Positions 32,272 through 45,504 of a stretch of DNA of 64,000 nt are shown here, one piece after another. The stretch's first letter is position 1. Every line of letters starts with the position of its first letter. A program made the translations under genes and the position numbers. A model generated the notes under the pieces. The model searched no databases and had not been told where the DNA came from. It worked only from the letters and a program-made list of their open reading frames with translations. The DNA lies in NCBI RefSeq assembly GCF_025860055.1, contig NC_068320.1:14529900-14593899 (forward strand), written 5' to 3'. The stretch is from Xyrauchen texanus (taxonomy: Eukaryota > Chordata > Actinopteri > Cypriniformes > Catostomidae).

Positions 32272-33370
32272 GCCTATGAAGGACTCTCAGAGGAGATAAC
32301 ATATTTTTAAAAGGTTAATGTAGGTCTAGGCATGATTTGTATCTAAGGAAATGCATCAGTGCTCTTTAGAAATATGAAAAATATCTGTATAGTTATGAAT
32401 TTATTGCTAATAATAGGAAAGCACACCTACCCACCCACACACATTCCTTGCTTGATATTAATTGGTTTGTGCCTTTTCAGTCTATCTGACAATCAGCAAC
32501 CTTTTGTGGGTCGTGACATTGCAAGGGTTCATAACTCTGAGCTATTCCAAATGCTCGGTGAGTCTTAATAGTAAATCAATTTGTTTTCATGTGGAGCAGA
32601 AGAAAAAAGTGGAGACGTCTTTGTGAAGCCAGATGCTGCACACAACCACTGCCTATTTTATCCTGTTTGAAGCAGGTGAAGTGAGTAGTAATTGGCTTAT
32701 GTCAATACTGGCTTTTGAGTTTTAGTAGCAGATAAACAAGATGGAAAAGAGGTCGATGCAGGAAGAGAGATAGAAAAAGAGACAAGGACAGAACGACTCA
32801 TTCCACCCACTGGTACACAGGGCTCAAAGCTGCCATTTCTCACTCTCCCAACACACAGTAAACTGCATCCTTTCACACTCTTCTGTCTTACCACAGAGTC
32901 TCATATGAAGTTTATTTCGCATGTAAACGTGCATCCACACATACAATCTGAGGACAAAGCATCTCTACAGTCATCTACAGGAGATGACCTTAATTTTTGG
33001 ACCTCAATGTCAATGGGAAGGAAAGTGTTTTTAGGACAGCAAGAAAATAGTATAAATGTATCAGCGTCCCTTACTTCATTTTTTTTTTTTTTTTCAACTT
33101 ATGACTACATTTTTAAGTAACTAAATATTTGTTTGGTCTATAGCTCACTTAAGTTAGTTTTAGATCATTAGACATGACTTTATGACCACTTGGAATCTGT
33201 CTGAAATCATTGTCCTTACAAGGTGCTTTTATTCAAATCGCTGCCTATAAAGTGTTTGCCTGACTGGACAGTGAGCAGCAGCCTTTGTTATGAACATCTC
33301 TCATGATAATTTAAATTGGATTTATGTGAATGGTACAGCAGGTGTATTCAGACACATTCACTCAATTAAC
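32272..33370. other. Non-coding, nothing recognised
   Basis: No supported gene or repeat apart from a T-rich run at about 33080-33096. Confidence 0.5.
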
Positions 33371-34180
33371 TGTCACGGTGGCATTGTCGTCCCATTTTTG
33401 TCATGTGTTTCATTGTCTGTCTTTGTGTGAGTATGTGGTTTCGGTCTTGTTTCATGCCGGAAGCATGGTGTATGGATTCTGACTTCCTGTCTGCTTCTGT
33501 TTCGGTCTGTCGGGATCCGGACACTCATGCTCCACTTTTTGTCATAGTTTGTCTGGCTCTCATGAATGCAGGCGAACCTCACGTCAAGCTCGCATTGCGT
33601 TGCGTGCCTGGGTCGCGAGCTGTCTTCGTGTTGTGCTTGAATACGTGGCATCGCTTTGTTTGCCGTTGCTACCCATTCTCTCGTCGTGTTTGTCGGTTGG
33701 CATGGGCGTGTGTTGCCTTATTGTCTTGGCAATGTGCGCTCATGCCATTCGGGTGTTTTGTTGTCTTGTGAGGGCACGTGGCTTTGTTTTGATTCTATAT
33801 CACCGCGTGTCTCTCCGTCTTGCATCATACCACGCCTCCTTGTTTGGTTATTATTGGTTAATTTGCCTCACCTGTCCCCTGTTAGCCTGTTTAATTTCTC
33901 TCCTTATTTTAGTCTCCTCATGTTTGCTGTCCAGGGCCAGTTCATCTTGTTTCCAGTCTTGTGTGCTTGTGTATCCAGTCAGTCTTTAATGCTCCAGTTG
34001 GACTGTTGGTCCTGTTTTTATTCCCATCCCTACCTCGGTCTGGTCGGTCTTGTTTCCTGTTTCCCCTGTTCCAGTCTGGATTATATTGCATTTTTTTATT
34101 TAATTTGTATGAATAAATTCCATTTATTTTCAACTTTGCGTTTGGGTAATGAGCCTCATTATTCTCTGTGATTCCTGACA
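33371..34180 (+). mobile_element. Probable solo LTR of a retrotransposon
   Basis: The 810-bp block starts TGTCACGGTGGCATTGTCGT and ends ATTCCTGACA, giving matching TGTCA...TGACA ends. It is T/G-rich on the plus strand and carries an AATAAA polyadenylation signal at 34112-34117. No gag or pol lies on either side, so it looks like a solo LTR left by recombination. A convincing target duplication is not visible. The 122-171-codon frames inside it (33403-34171) overlap each other and have no domain features. An alternative is an unclassified repeat. Confidence 0.6.
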
Positions 34181-34181
34181 A

Positions 34182-35754
34182 TGAACTACTGACCGAGGAG
34201 GAATACATTTTATTGAGTTCCATGACTCTTGGTTTTTCATTCCTTTCTTCATTTGTAAAGGTCAGACCTTGGAAAATTATCTAACTAGACTGGCAATGTT
34301 AAATTGTGTTTCAGCTTTCTTTTTTTAGTTTGTCAGAAAAAGTAAAATCTTAAAGGAGTACACACTGGCCCAACAAACTCCAAAAAAGTATGATTTACAT
34401 TATCACACCGGTCCAACAAGTGCCAACAGGGTAAACTCACTGACCCAACAAATGTGTTTGTTAAAGTTTTTTGGGGCAATGCAAACTGGACTTTAGTTGT
34501 GTTCATTTTGAAATTTAAGCATGCAATTTTCATGACATTTTAATAAATCTCTCTCTCACACACACACACATATATTATTATTATTAAATGAGAGATTACA
34601 TATATATTTTTCACATAGGACCCTTTAAAATGAATTCAACAAGGCAAGAAGTTAATACAAATTTTGAAAAACTTGTAAGAAATGATGACAGCATCTACAA
34701 TTCATATTTTTTTCCATCATATAAATATTAATCTAACACCTCGATGTTGAAAGACATTTATAGTCCATAGACATGTTATGCGTTAACTGCCAACATTCAT
34801 AGAAAATGTATCTATTTTCATTTAAGGTCTGGATGCTTTGTGTTTTTGTCTTCTGCTGGTGTAGTTTGAGATCCTTGTATCTCATTCACAGAAATCAGTC
34901 CACCAGACTGACCAGACGTGAGCTTCAGTTGAATATTCTGATATCATTTTGACTTTAGTTTTTGTGCCAAACATCTCAGTATCTTTAATGAAAGTGATTG
35001 ATATGTTTCTTACACAAACAGTTTCAATTCATACCTTGAGGGAGGTGTTATTTTTGCACTTTTGAGTCTCTGTCCCAAAGCCACCTCTCTCTGATGACAG
35101 AGCAATGTGTCTCTGTGGACATTTATGCATTCTCATGATTAATGTGCCAACTAGCCTGGCTTTTGAGCTGCATCAAGGACACTCAGAGCACTGAATAACT
35201 TTGAAACAGGTCTCTCTCGCTTTTTCTCTCCTCTCTCTTAAGAGAGTTTTCCTTTCATCGCGCTCTTGCCTCCAGGGGGAATCTTTTGCCCTTAATGTCC
35301 TCATCTAACAGGTGTCCCATCTGCCCTAAAAATACTGTTGCGTGCAGGAAAATCTTAGACTACAGCCACTGGGGTCTCACATTTCCACCCCAGTGCTTTC
35401 CATTGCACTAGCGCATTGTGAATCCGTGTTGCACAGTGGACAATGAGAGAGAATTTTTTTTAACTCGATATCAGGTGGTTGGCCACCTTTTTCAACTCAG
35501 GGACCCTCTTATATACAAATGCTAGATTGTATTGGTAACACTGTAATAACTGTATAATAACATTGTATTATAACTATGTACATTATGTTAAACATCTGTT
35601 GACCTAGTTCTCAAATTAACTACCCTCACCACCTTTGCTATGTATTAGATTAATTGTCTGTATATTGAGAGAAATTGACATGTTTAATGATGGTTTTATG
35701 CTCTATAAGAAACAACTACATCAACAAAACATAAATATATATATATATATACAC
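34182..35754. other. Non-coding, nothing recognised
   Basis: No supported gene or element in this 1.6 kb. Confidence 0.5.
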
Positions 35755-36592
<838 letters not shown>

Positions 36593-36593
36593 T

Positions 36594-36929
36594 TAAGGCA
36601 TAGAAATGTATATTCCCCACTCCCACAAGACTGTGCATTAAATGTAGAAAATAGAATATCTGTAAATGGAAGAAAAGGGAATATATGTTGATTGTCAATG
36701 TACAGAAATAAAAAGGTGATTAGGAAAAACAGTCTCTTTTTTTATTGAATATAATGTAGTACAAGCCCAATGCTCACAAATAAATTGGTAATCACTGAAT
36801 GTCCAAAGACCATGCAAAAACACACTTGGGTGCATGATGAAATACATAGCTTTGTGTAAGGGTGAATGTACATGCAAGTTTGTGTTTGTATGTATTTACA
36901 AAGCCATAGAATTAATAATAATAATTTAA
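36594..36929. other. Non-coding, nothing recognised
   Basis: AT-rich filler between the microsatellite and the Tc1 stack. Confidence 0.5.
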
Positions 36930-37018
36930 AAAAAAATTGAAATATATTCTGAAATGTATAGATTTTGAAAACTACTTCAAAGAGTTCTCATCAAAAAAGC
37001 CTCCACATGCAGCAATGA

Positions 37019-37128
37019 CACTCCTGCTGTCTGGCAAGAGGTACCGAAGCATTCGGGCCCTCACAGCCAGACTGTGTAACAGCTTCTTCCCCCAAGCCAT
37101 CAGACTCCTCAATATTCAGAGACTGTTT

Positions 37129-37221
<93 letters not shown>

Positions 37222-37577
37222 CCTGAGTTGCACTTTAATTTTGTCACTCTATAACTGGCTGCTACCTCAATAACTGATAGAACACTATCTCACAGTTTGT
37301 TATGTTTACATTTGGCATTTTTAGAAACTGTCATCTTTTGCACTAGTGTGTACTCGACGACACTGCACTGTCTCTTACTGTGTCTATTGAGCTGTCCATT
37401 GTTAGTCATTTATTGTACTCCCCCGTACTTTTTGCACACGTTTGCACGTGCACTTTATATAGGTATGTTATTTAGTCTGTGTTTTATGTAGCACCATGGT
37501 CCTGGAGGAATGTTGTCTCGTTTCGCTGTGTACTGTACTAACTGTATATGGTTGAAACGACAATAAAAACCACTTGA
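37019..37577 (+). mobile_element. 3' end of a non-LTR retrotransposon nested in Tc1 copy 2
   Basis: The sequence opens with a coding-like end (SGKRYRSIRALTARLCNSFF then PQAIRLLN) of a LINE C-terminus. An expanded CA tract and a 3' untranslated region follow (CTCGTTTCGCTGTGTACTGT), then AATAAAAACCACTTGACTTG. Flanking TGACA is present on both sides (37014-37018 and about 37578-37582), consistent with a short target duplication. Comparison with the unbroken Tc1 copy at about 28770 shows the empty site. The LINE family is not identified. Confidence 0.75.
37130..37219. repeat. (CA)n microsatellite, ~44 units, inside the LINE
   Basis: An uninterrupted CA run follows the LINE-derived coding end. 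Poly-Thr-His and poly-Cys-Val frames across it are artefacts. Confidence 0.97.
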
Positions 37578-37589
37578 CTTGACATCTTT

Positions 37590-38205
37590 GCAGATCCTTG
37601 GCATTCTAGCTGTCAGTTTGTCCAGATACTCAGGTGACATTTCTCCCCACACTTCCTGTAGCACTTGCCATAGATGTGGCTGTCTTGTCGGGCACTTCTC
37701 ACGCACCTTATTGTCTAGCTGATCCCATAAAAGCTCAATGGGGTTAAGATCCATAACACTCTTTTCCAATTATCTGTTGTCCAATGTCTGGGTTTCTTTG
37801 TCCACTTTAACCTTTTCTTTTTGATTATCTGTTTCAAATGTTGTTTTTTCTTTGCAATTCTTCCCATAAGACCTGCACCCCTGAGTCTTCTCTTTACTGT
37901 TGTACATGAAACTGGAGTTGAGCGGGTAGAATTCAATGAAGCTGTCAGCTGAGGACATGTGAAGCATCAATTTCTCAAACTAGAGACTCTGATGTACTTA
38001 TCCTCTTGTTTAGTTGTACATCTGGACTTCCACATCTCTTTCTGTCCTTGTTAGAGCCAGTTATCCTTTGTTTTTGAAGACTGTAGTGTACACCTTTGTA
38101 TGAAATCTTCAGTTTTTTGGCAATTTCAAGCATTGTATAGCCTTCAGTCCCAAAAACAATGATTGACTGATGAGTTTCTAGAGAAAGATGTTTATTTCTT
38201 GCCAT
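37590..38205 (-). pseudogene. Deleted Tc1 transposase pseudogene, start intact
   Basis: The minus strand begins with an ATG at 38205 (MARNKHLSLETHQSIIVF). The helix-turn-helix N-terminal domain continues (GYTMLEIAKKLKISYKGVHY), then QRITGSNKDRKRCGSPDVQL and RRLRGAGLM. At KRVLW it jumps out of frame into the C-terminal LNPIELLWDQLDNKVREKCP and MSPEYLDKLTARMPRI. The catalytic core is deleted at the same point as in copy 1. The intact protein would be about 340 residues. Confidence 0.85.
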
Positions 38206-38512
38206 GTTTGACCTAATATTGACCGTTTAGGACATCTACTTTGTGCATGACACAAGTAGTTTTTCCAACAATTGTTTATAGACAGATTGTTTCACTTTTA
38301 ATTGACTATATCACAATTGCTATGGGTCAGAAGTTTACATACAATAAGTTAATTGTGCCTTTGAGCAGCTTGGAAAATTCCAGAAAATTATGTGAAGCCT
38401 TTAGACAATTAGCCAACTAGCTTCTTATATGAGGTGTACTGAATTGGAGGTGTACCTGTGGATATATGTTAAAGCCTACCTTCAAACTCAGTGCCTCTTT
38501 GCTTGACATCAT

Positions 38513-38965
38513 GGGAAAATCCTAATAAATCATCAAAAATTGTAGACACAAGTCTGGTTCATCCTTGGGAGCATTTTCCAAATGCCTGAATGTACCACAT
38601 TCATCTGAACAAACAATAGTATGCAAGTATAAACACCATGAGACCATGTAGACATCATACTGCTCAGGAAGAAGATACATTCTGTCTCCTAGAGATGAAT
38701 GCAGCTTGGTGTGAAAAGTGCAAATCAATCCCAGAACAACAGCAAAGGACCTTGTGAAGATGCTGGAGGAAACAGGTAGACATGTATCTATATTCACAGT
38801 AAAATGAGTCATATATCGAGCAACACGCTGTGGCAAAATGGCTTAAGGACAACAAAGTCAAGATATTGGAGTGGCCATCACAAAGCCCTGACCTCAATCC
38901 GGTAGAAAATTTGTGGGCAGAACTGAAAAAGCATGTGCGAGCAAGGAGGCCTACAAACCTGACAA
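38513..38965 (+). pseudogene. Tc1 transposase pseudogene with core deletion
   Basis: The plus strand starts at an ATG near 38513 with a stop within the first six codons. It then shows degraded DNA-binding segments (KSGSSLGAF, KVQINPRTTAKDLVKMLEET). It jumps from the region of the first catalytic Asp to VAKWLKDNKVKILEWPSQSP, then DLNPVENLWAELKKHVRARR, so it keeps the third catalytic residue (Glu) but not the first two. The C-terminus is cut by the SINE at 38966. Confidence 0.8.
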
Positions 38966-39262
38966 GACCATCAGTCCGTGCATCTTATCACGAGGCTTGT
39001 TTAGTGCGGAGACCTAGCGCGTGTGGAGGCTTCACTCAATTTTCCATGGCATCCACGCAAAACACACCATGAACCCCACCGAGAGCGAGAACCACATTAT
39101 ATCGACCACGAAGAGGTTACCCCATGTGACTCTACCCTCCCTAGCAACTGGCCAATTTGGTTGCTTAGGAGACCTGGCTGGAGTCACTCAGCACACCCTG
39201 GATTTGAACTCGTGACACCAGGGGTGGTAGTCAGCGTTTTTACTCACTGAGTTACCCAGGAT
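38966..39262 (-). mobile_element. tRNA-derived SINE (GGGATCCTGGGTAACTCAGT head)
   Basis: On the minus strand, from 39262, the head CCTGGGTAACTCAGTGAGTA is an A-box match and CACGAGTTCAAATCCAGGGT a B-box match. The body is GAGTGACTCCAGCCAGGTCT, and the copy is 3'-truncated at 38966. It belongs to the same family as 52717-53094. The host Tc1 lacks sequence across the insertion, so insertion was accompanied or followed by a deletion. Confidence 0.8.
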
Positions 39263-39399
39263 CCCGATATTTCACATTCTTAAAATAAAGTAATGATCCT
39301 AACTGACCTAAGACAGGGAATGTTTTCTATGATTAATGTCAGGAATTGTGAAAACCAGAGTTTAAATGTTGTATGTAAACATCTGACTTCAACTCTATA

Positions 39400-39564
39400 T
39401 ATTGCCCAACATGAACTAACACTGAACACTGTATTTTTTACAGCATTTATTCATCTTTGTTAATGCTAGTTAATAAAAAATACAATTGTTCATGTTAGTT
39501 CATAGTGCATTAACTAATGTTAATAAATAAAACTTTTGATTTAAAAAATGCATTACTATTTGTT
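39400..39564. other. Non-coding with TTAATGTTAATAAATAA motifs
   Basis: Short TTAATGTTAATAA-like repeats flank the SINE at 39566 on both sides (about 39500-39530 and 39780-39870). This suggests that SINE inserted into an older repeat. Confidence 0.4.
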
Positions 39565-39565
39565 G

Positions 39566-39776
39566 ATGGAGTGGTGGTGATGTAGTGTGGATGTAATGTG
39601 CACATAACTGGTAATCAGAAGGTCGCTGGTTCGATCCCCACAGCCACCACCATTGTGTCCTTGAGCAAGGCACTTAACTCCAGGTTGTTCCAGGGGGATT
39701 GTCCCTGTAATAAGGGCACTGTAAGTCGCTTTGGATAAAAGCATCGCCAAATGCATAAATATAAATGTAAATGTTG
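39566..39776 (+). mobile_element. tRNA-derived SINE with L2-like tail
   Basis: The head is AGTGGTGGTGATGTAGTGTG, with a B-box-like GTCGCTGGTTCGATCCCCAC. The body contains GTCCTTGAGCAAGGCACTTA, and the tail is GTAAGTCGCTTTGGATAAAA followed by GCATCGCCAAATG. The last motif is widespread at teleost SINE/L2 3' ends. Confidence 0.8.
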
Positions 39777-39869
39777 AAATTAACATTAACCAAGATTAAT
39801 AAATGCTGTACAATTATTGTTCATTGTTGGTTTATATTAACTAATGTAGTTAACTAATATTAACAAATG

Positions 39870-42774
39870 TAACCTTATTGTTACCAAATTATCTTTTTGC
39901 AACCCACTATTAATGGTAAAAGTGTAAACTGGAAGAGAAACATGTTCAGTTCAATTTTAATATATCTATAGTCTTCAGAAAACAGAATTAAATGGTTATA
40001 ATGTCAAAATTAGGACCCCATTGTGGTCCACAGTTTAAACCTTACATCTAATATTTAAACAGCACACAATCTCAATCCCAATGTATACTTCTGTTCTCCT
40101 AAGGCCCTCCTGTGTGGAATCAAGAGATTGCCTTTTTCTCCATGAGAGTGTTTTCACACCCTTGTCTCAAATGTATGTTGTATAACGGCATGAAAGATCA
40201 GGCAAGGTGAGAGGACCTAACAATAGGTGGACTCTGTGAATGCCTGTATAATAATGCAGGTTCAACATGGAAATGGCAATGCAGACAGGAAGACATCCAG
40301 AAAAGGGAGGGGGATTGGGTTGTAATATCACACTTATTAAGGTATCACTGTACCCTGCCCTCCTAATCAGTGGTCAATTTGTAAAACAAATTCAAGTGGG
40401 ATGGTGCTGTCAAATATTTATTTATTTATTTTATAGACATTATTTATATTTTTTTCTATTTTATAAAACTTCACGCTCAGTTTTGAGGGTCTAAAGGTTT
40501 CCGCTCTGTTTTATGGTTTTTATGGTCAGCATAAACATACTATATGCACTACCTACATGTTGGTTTCACTGCTTCATTTTTTTTAAGAAATAACAATAAA
40601 AGATTATTGTGCACTAGTCTTGCCAACATTTATTTTTTCAGGAATTTCAGCTTTTAATGAGACTATTTTTACTGTCTCTGTCTGGACATCACATGACATT
40701 TTTTAAATGAAAATATGATCATCATAGAAGAGGTGTGTTAAGATAAATTCAAGTTTGTGTAAATAGTTTTTTATTTTTTATTTTGTATATTTTTTATTTA
40801 ATAGATCTGGACAAAAATGAGTGTCATTTCTTTGACCTTTAGGACACATGGCCATAATATGCACCTGTGACCCTCTGTAATTGTATTTTATGATGAATTC
40901 TGTGAAAAGAATCCACATTATGATCATGAAATTCTTTTTTTATCTAGATCGCTCATTCATTGTCACAGACACACATTTATTTCTACTCCAATAACCAATC
41001 TAGTAAAGCAAAGTAAAGTTTGACCTGTATATGAAGCATGATTAAACGGTGGTGTAAAAAAATTTAGTTCTACACACAAAAACGTTTTATGAGAGAAATC
41101 CTGAAAATTGTTTGAGTTAAAAACATGTAGATGTTGTAACTCTACACTCGTTATAGCAGTCTTGGGAATCTTACATTTTGTTCTCTCTCTTTTTTTTAAA
41201 GAAAGACAAAATATTTAATTGAAATGTTCTCTTGGCCATTTTTGCACCTGCATTACTTGCATTACATTCAGTGGCGTAACTTTCATGTGAACACTAGGAA
41301 GGACAAATTAACCCATTGCTAAACAACGACATACCTGCCAGTGTTTTCAGAAAACCTGTGTGCTCAACGTTGCCAGATTTTGTGACTTAAGTGTCTCCCT
41401 GGCAAAATATATCCAAACTGTATGTGTCAAGATTTAATTGGGGGATTTCACCTATAGAAATCTGGCAACCTTAAACATGTCAATCTAATTCTGACTGGCT
41501 AATTGCCCTTATTTAAAGTCTGTTATTTATCAAACGTAGAAAACTTAATATTTTACATGCATGATTATTTCTAAGTAAAACATAGCACACTTGATCTGAA
41601 GGGGATGGTGGTTTTACCTAGGGGGATGCTTTTTGGTATTTCTTGCGGGGGACTGGGGATGCCATCCCCTCACATCCCCTATCAACTCGAGCCCTGCTCC
41701 TAATGCTGTTCTAATGAGAATCTTACCTGGCCCCCTGCCGGCTCCACATCAGAGAAAGACCATGGCTGACCTGTTCAAACTCTTTGTTCTGTCCAGGGGA
41801 GCGTATCTAAATCCATGTTTTGATCAATCCAGTTATTGATTTAGAACATCACTGAATAATTTCCCTGAAGGTTTGCTCTATTCTTTGCGCTGTTTGACAC
41901 ACAGTTCAACTCTCTCGCTTTCACTATCCTGACATTCTCTCATCCTCTCCTCATAAACTCAAGGATTATACAGTGGAGCATTTCAAATAAAAATCGGATT
42001 TTCTCACTGATACTGCACACACATGCACACTCGCACACACAACTCTTTGAATGATGATGTAATCTAGTAGCAAGGGCTGGTCTGGACCGGTCAGGCTGCT
42101 GTTTGTTTTGTAGTGACATGCAACTCACCGTGCTTCACATCTCTTGCATTCCATACGCACACACTTAAAGGCTGCATGCAGTAATCACTTTGGATGCACA
42201 TGCTTCTTTGGACGACGGATGTTTGTTGTTGCGCTTTGAGAGTACATTGCCTTTTCAGGTTAGCTCCAAGTACAAGGACTACCCATTCAGCTGGCACCAG
42301 CCATACTACAGGGTAGATCTCACCCAGGAGGATGCTTGGCATAAACACACACACTCGATTTCACAGGAAAACTCCCAAATATCTTTGGATTTGTGGCATT
42401 TATAGAACTGCTCTCACAGTGGGTCTCTTTCAAAAATAATTTTGCTCAATGTTTCGTATTTACGTGAGCAGAACATGTTCTCTTGCATTCTGACAGATTC
42501 ACAACAGCTGTGTATGCATGCACATATATTTTTTTTCGTTTTGATGTTGATTAGTGCTAGACCAAAATGTTTTTTTATGTCTGATGCTGATACAGATAAA
42601 GTAACTAAAGAGTGGGATGGCTGATATAATGCAGATGTATACTGTATGCGACTTAGGCTAATTTGACCACAGGAACAACCAGTAAACTGATCTGAAATTC
42701 AAGATTTTGAGCTTTCAAAATTAAGGTTTCCATATGCTTTTATGCTCCATATACTGATAGACCATTATAACAGC
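39870..42774. other. 2.9 kb mostly anonymous non-coding DNA
   Basis: No supported gene. A block at about 41270-41700 (CAGTGGCGTAACTTTCATG, GGGGATGCCATCCCCTCAC) is probably a degraded repeat. The remainder has no recognisable structure. Confidence 0.4.
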
Positions 42775-43140
42775 CAGGCTCACAGCGAATCGTTCAGCTT
42801 GATGGAAAAATGAAAATTACGTGACCGTGGCGAGTTAAATTTTCTCCCAAACAGGTGAGGTGTTTGAGGTTAATACTCTATTGAGTTTTAATTAATAAAA
42901 CCTACCTCCCTACCATAAACCTTAAACCTAAACTTAACCGATAGTGTCATTAAAAGCAAATGTGAAATGAAAAAACCTTTGGCACTTTCTGCTCGTGTCT
43001 CAACTCATGTACAAAATTTTTTTACATAGCAGCTGCAACGCTTCATCAGTTGAGCTACTGTGCAATTCGATCAAGCTTGAACAAGCTTGTAAATGTAGTT
43101 GGTAACGTAATGCAAATGTTAAACTGTATCGCCTTACAAG
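42775..43140 (+). mobile_element. Interspersed repeat (CTCACAGCGAATCGTTCAGC)
   Basis: It contains GCTCACAGCGAATCGTTCAG, TTTGGCACTTTCTGCTCGTG, CATCAGTTGAGCTACTGTGC and GAACAAGCTTGTAAATGTAG. I recall this combination as a frequent cyprinid repeat. Non-coding; class unknown. Confidence 0.4.
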
Positions 43141-43141
43141 T

Positions 43142-43975
43142 CATGTACAATAATAAAGATGTTTAGATGTCATAAGAAAATCATTTTGCAAAAGTTTATT
43201 TTTCATTCTCTCTGCGACACATCCTTATACTCTCTAAAGATATAGATAGAACGTCATGTGTGTAAGAAAATTAGTCCTAGTGAGAGCATTTCACAGACAC
43301 ATTTATTTTGCTCTTTTTTGAAGTGACTGTCCAGTGCATCTGAAAATAAATAAAACGCTTGTCTGCTCTCAGTTCTGTTACTGAGTTTGTAGAGCATGGC
43401 CAATTCAGACATGAGATAAGTGAGTGAGCAATGTATCAAATGAAAGGCACTCTGAAACAAACTGTGTATGACAGTGGGTAATTTTGTGTGTATTTTGGGA
43501 GAACAGTCTCCTCGATTTTCTGCTATGCACCCTAGACAGCCCCACTTTTTTACGGTAGACTGTGTATTTAGTCAGCCTGGTAAAGCCATTTTGTTAACTG
43601 ATGGTAAAATTAATTCTTATCTGTTTCTTAAATCTGGGTTGAAAACAGACAGCAGCAGTTAAAATTTCACTCTTCATGTACAGTATGATGAAAATCCAAT
43701 ATTTAATGTCTATCTCATCTCCCCAGGCTCTGTTTTGGTCTAATGCTGTGTCCATCTGTCCATGTGTATCAGAGGTCAACAATCAGTAACCACATGCCTA
43801 AACATATGCCAATGGCAATGCACCACAAGGTGGTGCAGTTACCCAGCCCCTCTCTGCCATCAAAGTGTTTGTTACCCTTCACGCCCCTCTATACAAAATG
43901 TTCTCTGTATCCTATTGATAGGCTACTGGTTTGTGCTCTTCGAATGTCACACCATCTGCCTTGGCATGTTTTAGC

Positions 43976-44011
<36 letters not shown>

Positions 44012-44300
44012 GTGAATATATTGTGTCAGCTCTGGCTCAGTACAGGTTGGCTCCGACAATCTCTTTAATACACCAGCGGTTCTGGTTACCCACAAAGTCA
44101 CACTCACAAGCACACAAGGCACTCACAGACAATGTACATTGTAATACACAGACATATATACAGTACTCTCATATGCAAATGCACATACTAATGGAAATGC
44201 TCTTAAATAATTTATTTGTAGAGGAGTGTTTACATGAATGAATATTAGAGCCAGTGCAACTAACATTTACAGTTCCAAGCATCAGTCTTGTTTTCTAGTC
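43142..44300. other. Non-coding with (GT)n at 43978-44010
   Basis: No gene is supported. The 90-codon plus-strand frame ending at 44015 runs into the GT tract and has no domain features. Confidence 0.5.
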
Positions 44301-44304
44301 ACAC

Positions 44305-44480
44305 TTAAAGTAATTGTTCAACCAAAAATGAATTTTTTGTCATAGTTTGCTCAACCTATTGTCATTCCAAACATGTAGTACATTATTTCTTATGCAAAAC
44401 AAAGGAGTTATTTTAATGGATATCTTGGTCTGTCTTTTAAAAACTATGGTGGTGGATAGTGCATAAAGTTTAAAAAGGAC
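44305..44480 (+). mobile_element. Foldback MITE left arm
   Basis: CTTAAAGTAATTGTTCAACC and CCTATTGTCATTCCAAACAT match the left arm of the TTCACCC family. An inverted right arm lies at 45505-45618. Confidence 0.5.
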
Positions 44481-45504
44481 CTAAAAGTATCGTAAAATGT
44501 GGCTTGTTTACAGTTGCATGCACTATAAAATGTATTTAGTTGACTGTACTGTCAATCAGTTTGCATGCTCATTTGGTTAACATACTCATTTGGTTCAAGT
44601 AAACTGAACATAGTTTTTTAAGTAACGTTAACTAGTTACAAGTAAACGTAACTCATCTGTAATTAAAGTGGCATTGTTTTTATTTAATTAGTTAAATTGA
44701 GTTATAGCACATTTTATACAGTATAAAGGAAATTATGACTGGAATCTCAGGTTGCCTTAGGGCACATTGGATTCTCAATACTTCTTAGTGCACATAAATC
44801 TGCACTTTTGTAAAGTGCAACTGAGTCAAGAAAAATGGCCTAAATTTAACAGACTTCAAGTTCACCAGAGGTTACACTAATCACCCTCATGGTGGCTTCA
44901 CACAAATTCCAACTATCAGCCAGCTACAACAAAACAACAATAATAGTCATAAGAATTCAAACTAAATACATTTTTAAATATTATTTATTTAAATAGTTTT
45001 CTTCATAAATTCCCTTGTTTTGGCCATACATTCATAATTTATTTGCACTTAAATTTATTTATTTAAGCACAAGGGCTTATGGGTGTTCCACCCATTTTGT
45101 ATTTGAATATTTTGAGTTAGTACTAATCAAAGACAAAGTTGAAAGAACGTATATATTTGAGTTATGATTCCAAAATGTGACATTTCAAATACTGTTTAAT
45201 TAGGACCACCTAAATGTTTTTACTAATGACAGTTTTAGGGTTTAGAGAGTTACGGTAACTTAATTTAAATATTTAAAAAGCTTAAGATGAGTAAATCTTA
45301 TTTTTTTTTTTACATTTTGAGATAACTATAATATTTACAGTGTGCCTGTTAACGTAAGAACTTGCTAAAGTTTTTGCAGCATTTTTCACAAACAAATTAC
45401 TTACATTTCAGTATCGTTTGCCTTTAGCAGACTTGGAATATGAAGAATGAGCCGCATGGACTTTCATACTTTGAGGTCCTTCTTTAAGTGAGGAACTGTC
45501 CACA

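Larger units (their letters stand above)
36930..38224 (-). mobile_element. Internally deleted Tc1-like element, copy 2, split by a LINE insertion
   Basis: Left part 36930-37018 (TACTTCAAAGAGTTCTCATC...CATGCAGCAATGACA) and right part 37578-38224 align collinearly with copy 1 at 28549, apart from the inserted 37019-37577. The same internal deletion junction (GGGTTAAGATCCATAACACT, about 37741) is present. The outer left terminus is missing. On the right it abuts another Tc1-type element at about 38225. Confidence 0.8.
38225..39396 (+). mobile_element. Sleeping-Beauty-type Tc1 element, deleted and SINE-interrupted
   Basis: The left side matches the inverted right arm of the element at 18104 (GTTTAGGACATCTACTTTGT, then GGGTCAGAAGTTTACATACA at about 38325). 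The right end has TGTATGTAAACATCTGACTT followed by CAACTC and TATA at 39396. The left outermost ~80 bases are missing where it meets Tc1 copy 2. The transposase is on the plus strand and defective, and a SINE occupies 38966-39262. Confidence 0.8.

Noticed and set aside
33403..34171. Overlapping 122-171-codon plus-strand frames
   Set aside because: Three overlapping frames in a T/G-rich LTR-like block; low complexity and no domain pattern.
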